Assembly: GCA_036346405.1 (NCBI GenBank)
Contig: CM070546.1
Location: forward strand, 102,306,826 to 102,370,825
DNA from: Phyllostachys edulis
Lineage: Eukaryota > Streptophyta > Magnoliopsida > Poales > Poaceae
Direction: 5' to 3'
DNA: 64,000 bases
The notes under the pieces were generated by a model. It ran no database searches. It saw only the letters and a list, made by a program, of their open reading frames with translations, and was not told where the DNA came from. Position 1 is the first letter of the stretch, and every line of letters starts with the position of its first letter. Both the position numbers and the translations under genes were made by a program. Below, piece after piece: positions 57,320-64,000 of the stretch.

Positions 57320-59247
57320 GTACGCAGCAGCCAGTGTGATTGGTGCATGTGATTTTCGACGCCACCGCCATGAATGGCCGGCTTGTTTGGTGGGTGGCGG
57401 CTACAATTCAACCGCTTGATTCCACTGGCCGATGCATTCGCCACGCTAAGTATCCGATGAGTGGGGTAAGCTAGCGCAGATCTAAGACAAGACAATGCAT
57501 TCTTTGGTTTCAGTAAAAAGCGACTTACTAGGCACCCAGGAAAACGGAGGCAGCCAGGCCCGGGCCGGAAAAATATTTGTCTCAATCCTGCCTTATCCAT
57601 CCTTCGTCTCAATCCTCCGGTGATCCAAGGCTTCCTGCAGAGAATTTCCTTCCGTCCGAGACAAACCCTTTGCTTTGTCAACTTGACATTTTATTATCGG
57701 AACTGTTACTTAACTTCCGACAGTTTTTTATGTCAAAACTATCATTTTTTATCGACAACTTCATTACATATAAATTACATTAAATTATTTATATAATTTT
57801 TGTTCGTGGTCACTGTAATTATTCTCGAAGTTCTTAATAACTCGTATTTCCATGAAGTGATTCAACAGATTTGCTAATTTGTATTTTTTTTTATTTGTAG
57901 GGTTCACCTAGATTTACTTTTGTCTAGTTTAGATTTTTTTTTTGTATTTGCAGGATTCATCTACATTCACCTTTGTCTATTTTGCGTAGACATAAATTAG
58001 AGTTTTCTTTGTGTGAACGTTGATCTTGTATGTTGCTTCTCTGATCTAACATTTCAAAATGTGACAGTTTTATACAAACAGAACTGTCACATTCTATTTA
58101 GACAGTCCCTTTTATTATCTGGGAGCCACGGCTCTGCGTTGGAATACGGGGCCTGGTGGCGTGCAGCTGGTGTGTGATCGATGTGTCGTGCGGCGCATAC
58201 TGGATTAGTCGATTTTGTGTCGGGCGGTGCCTTCGTCGTTACGGTCAGCCACCGAGTCGTTCCAAGCAAGGCTGGCGTGGCCTCCCCTAAGCTCATTGAT
58301 GGAGATGCCCCCAATCGGCCTTCTACAAGGATCCCGCGCGTGTAGAAGAAGTAGGTGCAACATGGGCATTGTTCTTGTTGGAATGTGAATAGTGTTTGTG
58401 CAATGTGAGATTGTTGTGATATGTAGACAAATGTATTTCTGGAATTGCGGATATGCATGGTCATTGTACACAATATTGTGGATTCTTGGAGTGGATTGTA
58501 ATGTAAAAGAGTTAAGGATCTTGAAGTGAAGAAGAGCATCTACAAAGTGCAATCTTCATTCTGGTAGCTCACATTACCGCCGAAGCCCTGGTCACTCGAG
58601 TTTCTAGCCGGTGGCTGTGGAAATCGGATGGATGAAGGGGATAAGTCCGATTAGATGAGGGGCAAAAGTGGAACTTCACTAGGGAATAGATGAGAAAAAT
58701 AAGAGAAAACAAAACAAAATAGGAGAAAAGTGGAGAAAATGACAAATTTCAAAGGAGCAAGAAACTCAAGTAGCATATATCCAATTTCATAAAACTTGAT
58801 GGTATATATCGAAATGGTTTGTTTCTAAGTGGCATATATATAATTTTCCCTTGCTTTGTCAACTTGACAACTCATTATTTGGGAGCCACAGCTTTTCGTT
58901 GGAATACGGGTGAAACTTGAGTTCCTGTTATCCCATTTTTAACCTATTTTTGACTCGATACATCATTGAGATATTAAAATCCAAAGAATGTACTAGCATA
59001 TAAGTAGCAACTAGGAAGAACTCTTGTAATATGAGAATATAAACTTCAATCTTAGGTCTTAGCGACGATATATCTGTATTTAGACGAATCACCCGTTTCG
59101 GTGGAATGATGTGAGAGTATAGGTCGAACATGGATTTGTTATTTCTAAGTCGACTGAAATTTTCTTAAGTTTAAGTCAATTAGTGTGGCCGTTGGATTAG
59201 TTCAAAGATTGGTGTGCTATCGATTGGATTTTGATTCTATTATAAAA
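57320..59247. other. AT-rich flank of copy C, no gene seen
   Basis: Non-coding; matches 21030-22930 through a paired gtaggattcacctac-type repeat (57890-57970), the hairpin atgtgacagttt/aactgtcacat (58060-58092) and two copies of the gggagccac motif (58112-58150 and 58871-58910). In the hairpin the left arm pairs perfectly here, whereas copy A has one mismatch. Confidence 0.6.
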
Positions 59248-59249
59248 AA

Positions 59250-59560
59250 GGGAAGTGCCAGCATCTCTATCCGCAGTTTATAATGTCTTCCACGTATCGC
59301 AACTAAAGAAGTGTCTTCGAGTTCCAACAGAGCAAACACCGCTGGAGAGCATCAATCTTCAAGAGGATCTCACCTCTGTGGAGCAGCCGATCAAGATACT
59401 TGATGTTGTAGAGCGCGTTACCAGAAGCAAGGTCATTCGTTCGTGTAAAGTCTAATGGAGTAACCACTCAGAAGAAGAGGCCACCTAGGAACGAGAAGAA
59501 GATCTGAAAGCAGAGTATCCCCACCTTTTTGCTGACCAAGTCTGAATCTCGAGGTCGAGA
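59250..59560 (+). pseudogene. Gypsy-9 pol 3' end with chromodomain-like tail
   Basis: Frame from about 59252: S-A-V-Y-N-V-F-H-V-S-Q-L-K-K-C, then I-L-D-V-V-E-R-V-T-R-S-K-V-I-R and, past a TAA at 59453-59455, W-S-N-H-S-E-E-E-A-T-W-E-R-E, Y-P-H-L-F-A. This is the integrase C-terminus and the chromodomain-like tail of a chromovirus-type Ty3/gypsy element (Tekay/RIRE3-like by appearance). The rest of the element is missing; it starts at the end of host copy C. The polypurine tract ttaagggggtaggtt (59566-59580) follows. Confidence 0.8.
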
Positions 59561-59580
59561 TTCCCTTAAGGGGGTAGGTT

Positions 59581-60597
59581 TGTAACATCCCGATTTTCGA
59601 AGCTTTTTGAAAATTTTCAAATTAAAATTAACCATTTGGTTTATTGGATTTATAAAGCTTAAACTTCAAATTTTAGAAAATAAAAACAATTTAAAATGAG
59701 TTAATCAAACTTCAATTAAATCAAAATTGGTTTATTTGAATTTTCTTGGGCTTTGCTGGGTTTAAAGTCAAAAAATGGTATTTTAAGTATTTTCTTGGAT
59801 TTTCTGGAATTTAAAAAGGGTTTTTCTTTTTGTCCGAAAGCCAAAAGTAATTTAATTTTAAATTTAAAAGCTAAAGATAAGTTATAAATAATTTTATTAA
59901 GTTCCAAATAATTCAAGGAATTTCTAGAATTTTTGGACCTAATTTACTATTTTCTGAAAACCCTTTTCAATTTCTTGTATTATTTAAACCGAAAATCCAT
60001 TTCTTTTTCCCTTTTTGCCTTCGGGCCGAATTCGCGCGGCCCACTCCTATTCCTTCCCCGGGCCCGCTTCCGTGTGGCCCACTCACGTGTGCCCTAGCCC
60101 GCTCTGCGCCACGCCTCCCCTCTCGTGGACCATCCGATCGAAATTGGACGGGTCCCACACGCCAGCGTCGCTCCGCGCCTTCCTCATTGTGGACTTTTTT
60201 ATCAAGATTGGACGGCCCGATTTGGATGAAACGTTTGGACGGACCGAACGTCCAAATCATTTCACACCGTCCAATCAAAATCGGACAATCCCCATCCACC
60301 GCGCCCTTCTCCCTCCGCGTCGCTGACAGGCGGGGCCCGCCTGTCGGTCTCTCACCGTCGTCGTCTTCCTCACGCGTTCTTCCCGTTAGCGCCCCATGCT
60401 GACCTCATCACCTTCGCTCACCGACGTGTCGTCTCGTCGCTTCGCCCATGCCTTCGCCGAGCCGCTTAGTCAACAGGCATTAAAAGCCACGAATCTCGCC
60501 GCCACCGCTCCTCCATTTTCCTCCCCTTCCACCTGACCCCGTCGCCTCTAGCGGCTCCCCATGCCCTGCGGCGGCCGAACTTCACTCATGCGCCCAT
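59581..60597 (+). repeat. Gypsy-9 3' LTR
   Basis: Begins TGTAACATCCCGATTTTC directly after the polypurine tract. The first part is AT-rich and the second GC-rich. The right end is set at 60597 because another TG-start block follows; the exact end is uncertain, and it may be cut by that block. Confidence 0.65.
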
Positions 60598-61915
60598 TGA
60601 AGAGATACGGGTAGACTACGATAGCAACAATTCAAAATTTGTACCGCGTAAACGAGGAAGCCAAACAAGAAGATGATCACAGATCGTTACCACTAGACGC
60701 GCAGAACAGCGGAAGAAGCGTCGGAGCAGCCTGGTCCGACGAAGAGCGCGTCGATGTACTGGTCGTAGTCGATCGTCCAACGTCAAGCACGTTGATGCAG
60801 TTGTCGTAGTCGATCGTCCAGCGTCCTCGCGAGTCGATCGTCTCCTCCAGCACCTCTGCAGTTCCTTGCGAAGATCGCGGATCGTCCTCAAGCGCAACAA
60901 CGTAGAAGCGCCTCTATGGTATCCACACGTCCAGGGAAGGAACAACCGTATGCCGGTGTGCTAGCACCAAGTCGCACGGCAAGGCTCTCAAGAAGATGGC
61001 GGCTATGGTTTCGGGAGAGCAACTCACATCAACTCTTCTTGTTCCCAACAGCCTCATGCATCTCCTTATATAATGCCCGTGACGGATCCTATCCGAACAC
61101 GCTTTACGAATCATATCCGTACTGGTTTGTTCCAACCCGTTAAGTGTGTGACCCGTTAGGTTCATACGTAGTTCGGTTGTGACTCGGAAACCCTTTCCGA
61201 TCACGAGTCGTAGCGGTTCCTAGCAGGACATAACGATTCCCGAATACACATAAATTATATCGGACGAACCTTAATGCAATATGATCTACGACCAGGTCCT
61301 CATCACTTACGACCAGGTCCCCATCACTTACGACCAAGTCCTATCTCTATACGACCAGTTTGTATTTGGTCATGATCAGCTCGTAACTTCTAACGATTTG
61401 GTTTCGACCACTCTGTGATTACGTTCGACCAGTCTACGACAAGCTCGTATCTCCATACGATCAGTTAAATGGCGAATCGAACTAACATTTCTCATGTATT
61501 CTCCTTTGCCTCACGATATCTGGTTGAACTCTAGGTGAGATGTTGTGTTATCCATGGACTGTTCAATACTTTCTCGATCGAGTATCGGATAACCTTATGT
61601 GGTCGAACTCTTCGACCACCAGTGGCATGGCCATGCACTTTCTTTATCCGACCACTTCGAAGGGTCCAAAGGTATCTCTCCTGTTATGTTAGGAGGGGCA
61701 AATCCCATATCTGACTAGTCACATCCCTCTGCATATTTTATAGCATACCCGAAAGCTACCTTTATAACTACCCAGTTACGAGTAGCGTTTGGCAATCCCT
61801 AAGAGTGCTATTACACATGTAGGAAACCATTCTGATCTCAGGTCTAAGAATTATACATCATCATTGCTTGAGACCAACTAATGACACATAGAATCATAGC
61901 AATCTCAATAGTGTC
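60598..61915 (-). repeat. LTR-like block of an unassigned retroelement
   Basis: Starts tgaagagatacgggtag after cccat. It has a minus-strand TATA motif, the complement of ccttatataatgccc (61055-61069), repeated gtcgtagtcgatcgtcca segments (60760-60820) and tacgaccaggtcc-type repeats. No protein domain is seen. It looks like part of an LTR on the minus strand into which the Tat element at 61916 inserted. Boundaries are tentative. Confidence 0.45.
61288..61360. repeat. 21-bp tandem repeat acgaccaggtcctcatcactt
   Basis: Three full units start at 61288, 61309 and 61330, and a partial fourth at 61351. The third is diverged. Further tacgaccag and cgaccag copies continue to about 61470. Confidence 0.85.
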
Positions 61916-62638
61916 TGTCGACGATCGAATCGCCGATCTTACGAAAATAAACGAGGAAAATGACGTGGAATATCCTGGAATGGAATGGGGGTCGCTCTTT
62001 ATTGATATGAACTGGATTTACAAGATGTGGCTAAGTACTACCACGAATTACATTGAATGGAGGAATGTAACAAGCAATCGGACTTAGAATATGAGTCTAA
62101 GGTGATTATCTAGCTTCTAATTCCACCGCTTAGGCTTCATGCATATCTTTGCCTTGGCCTTGTTTTGTGTATCGCCTATCGTCTCCTTCTTGTCTCTGTT
62201 TTTTTCTTTTAGTCTTACATGCTTCACCTTTAAATAACTTCGAAGAGGTGGCGATTACTCCTAGAGAAGACGTCCACGTGTCTTGACATGATGGTTGAGC
62301 GGTAGAAGCGATTAGCAATGTGCTAACTTCCTTGCGGTTGCTTGTGAAAAGCTTAACCGTAGGGCGGTTAATAGTCAATGTCTCGAGGTTGTACCATCGC
62401 ATGGTTTGGAGCATTATAACACGTGTTCCATTCATCATACGATAAGAAATACCGATTCAATAATTTTACGGCGGTTATCGGTGGGGATTAGGCACAAAGC
62501 CTCATCAGGCTGTGGTACCCATAAGTAACCTCTGAATACTAACGACCAGGAGGTCGTTAGTCTTAGAATTACGACCATGAAGACGTATGGTCTTTTATTA
62601 TGCATTTAAAATAATACATAGAGGTTTTAATCCTCGCT
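61916..62638 (-). repeat. 3' LTR of Gypsy-11 (Tat-type, same family as Gypsy-7)
   Basis: It is the reverse complement of the 33639-34371 LTR along its whole length. It starts tgtcgacgatcg and ends ggttttaatcctcg near 62638, followed by ctagcccgaac, the complement of the polypurine region. So Gypsy-11 is on the minus strand and its body continues past the right window end. Confidence 0.85.
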
Positions 62639-64000
62639 ACCTAGCCCGAACTTTAAATGAACTGGTCATGCATATACCTTTTTCCGATGAAATCGTAGAG
62701 GCGAACCCATTTAATGTCGTGGTATCTGAAGTGGTCTGTGTTCACTTTAAAGTTGAGAACTTGCCTTGGGAAGCGAAGAGTTCCTCTGTCGTTTGAACAA
62801 AAAAAGCTTTTTGTCAGTTGGACTTTTGGGAATCCTTGAAAGTATCGGAAGTTTATAAAATCTTCTCTCATTTGGGCTCTTAGAATTTTTATGCTTCCAA
62901 AATCCTTCGATCCTTTAGCTTCTCGCCAAGAAATCCTCCGAGCCTTTTCTGTTCTCCGACCACAAAGTCTTCAACTTCCACTACTCATCCTTGAGGATTT
63001 TCGCCATGTCGAGCAAATTACGAAGTGGTTGCCTTGAATTGGGCAAGAAAAAGCTTGAGGCTTTGGCGAATATGGGAATGCTCCCAGATAGAAATCGATT
63101 AATTGGAGACCGCGTGGAGAGCATTTTCCGAGCCGTGAAGATAAGGAAATCCTGTTTTCTCGCCTACATCGAATGTGAAATTTGAGATTATCGGTACACA
63201 AATTCCTCCTCCGCGTTCTTGAACATTACGGGTGGAATTAGTGAATTGGCCCCAAATTCGATCGCAAATATCGATATTTTAGCATATTTGTGCGAGGCAT
63301 ACAGGAATACAACCGAACTTGAAGCTCTTTAGTTATTTCTACCGCATGATGATGGGAAAATCTGCGGCAAAATCTGAGGCTCTCCGGGAATGCACATTGC
63401 GTCTTCATGACGGGAAGGCCGATGAGTACATCCTCATGTACTTGAAATCTTCGTGGTCGTCATGGAAAAAATCTTGGTTTTACATGACGATTCTGAAGAC
63501 GATGGCCTCTACTTGGCGGAACTAGAGCAAGTGAAAACCCCAAATGGAAGGAGACAAGTAAAGAAGATAGGGATAGTCAAAAGATGGGCGGATGCCATCT
63601 ATGACTTCAGTCGAGGCCTAACCGTGGCATGTGGTGAAGGATTTCACCTTTCGCCGATTAGCCCATTGAAGCTCAGGACTCATTCCTGCTCGGTGCCTTG
63701 ATCGTGATGAAGCTACCTCGGAAGGTGGTAAGTCTTTGAGATAAATTCGATCGGTATTTTGATTTGATTAATGTATTACCTTAAAATCTGTCTATTCTTC
63801 ATACATTAAAGCTCTTTCCCCTGGAGAAATTAGAGAACGAGTTAGGATGATCTGTGCGGGGGAGCCTGGAGAAAAGACTGAATGCCCCAAGATCTTAGCC
63901 GTAACTCCTATTGAAGGGAGACTGGCAAGGCTTAAGGTACTTTAATCAAAAATTCCTTTTACCATGTGTATACATATATTCCGACCAGATTTCCAATCGT
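62639..64000 (-). mobile_element. Gypsy-11 internal region (3' part), continues beyond window
   Basis: Matches 44884 backwards to about 43500 of Gypsy-7 in reverse orientation. It holds the spacer next to the polypurine tract and the antisense ORF, which reads on the plus strand here. gag and pol would lie right of the window. Confidence 0.8.
63006..63960 (+). pseudogene. Antisense ORF of Gypsy-11 (PF04195-like), N-terminal part
   Basis: Starts ATG at 63006: M-S-S-K-L-R-S-G-C-L-E-L-G-K-K-K-L-E-A-L-A, then M-G-M-L-P and S-C-F-L-A-Y-I-E-C, stopping at 63183-63185. The conserved block resumes at about 63310 (L-F-S-Y-F-Y-R-M-M, R-E-C-T-L-R-L-H-D-G-K-A-D-E-Y, W-K-K-S-W-F-Y-M), with shifts, to about 63700. 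A charged segment (E-I-R-E-R-V-R-M-I) near 63820-63900 follows. Gaps with GT...AG-like borders between blocks suggest introns. The start is clearer than in the other copy, so I use it as the reference. Not functional as it stands. Confidence 0.65.

Larger units (their letters stand above)
56740..59247 (+). repeat. Segmental duplication copy C
   Basis: From 56740 (atgaaggacgatcgacaagc) the sequence matches about 20435 to 22930: small gene, promoter, and AT-rich flank with the same internal motifs. No PhzF exons precede it; the MULE relic sits there. It ends at 59247, where a gypsy pol fragment begins. Confidence 0.85.

Overview
This window is plant nuclear DNA, most likely from a grass and possibly an Oryza relative (that placement is inference). 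The evidence is GT-AG introns, GC-rich first exons, many plant LTR retrotransposons of Ty1/copia and Ty3/gypsy type, a MULE transposase relic, and no bacterial gene organisation. Almost all coding-looking sequence is decayed transposon. The supported host loci are a PhzF-like gene, present as one complete copy and one 3' remnant, and a small unrecognised gene present three times.

Left part (1-18501): three copia elements are stacked. Copia-1 (minus strand, SIRE/Maximus-like, LTRs at 1-950 and 8694-10426) sits in Copia-2 (plus, 10427-13867). Copia-2 in turn lies in the leader of Copia-3 (plus, 13868-18501). Copia-3 inserted in intron 3 of PhzF copy A; the matching empty site can be read in copy B at about 51941. 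Copy A's last three exons follow (18772-19898), then small gene A on the minus strand (20594-20860) and an AT-rich flank to 23574.

Middle part (23580-47661): Copia-4 (minus strand, 5-bp target duplication tgaac) is the host of a second nest. It holds a 3.04-kb plus-strand solo LTR (26008-29048, duplication catac). It also holds a minus-strand solo LTR (31680-45646, duplication ggttc), which is itself split by Gypsy-7, a Tat-lineage gypsy element (33639-44933). Gypsy-7 carries an antisense reading region resembling the Pfam family 'putative gypsy type transposon'. In reconstructed order, Copia-4 landed first, the solo LTRs next, and Gypsy-7 last.

Right part: 47662-51065 is non-coding. It holds a roughly 500-bp foldback element and a duplicated promoter block upstream of the complete PhzF-like gene (six exons, 51066-53254, 300 codons before the stop). 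Small gene B follows convergently (53925-54191). Next come a MULE transposase pseudogene (55277-56738), small gene C (56902-57156, with an internally shifted frame) and its AT-rich flank. The window ends in the tail and LTR of a gypsy element (59250-60597), an LTR-like block (60598-61915) and the 3' LTR plus antisense region of a second Tat element (61916-64000).

The host-gene story is a segmental duplication of a convergent PhzF/small-gene module, broken up by transposons. No operon, CRISPR array, rRNA or tRNA gene was found by reading. All family names rest on recognised motifs, not on database searches.
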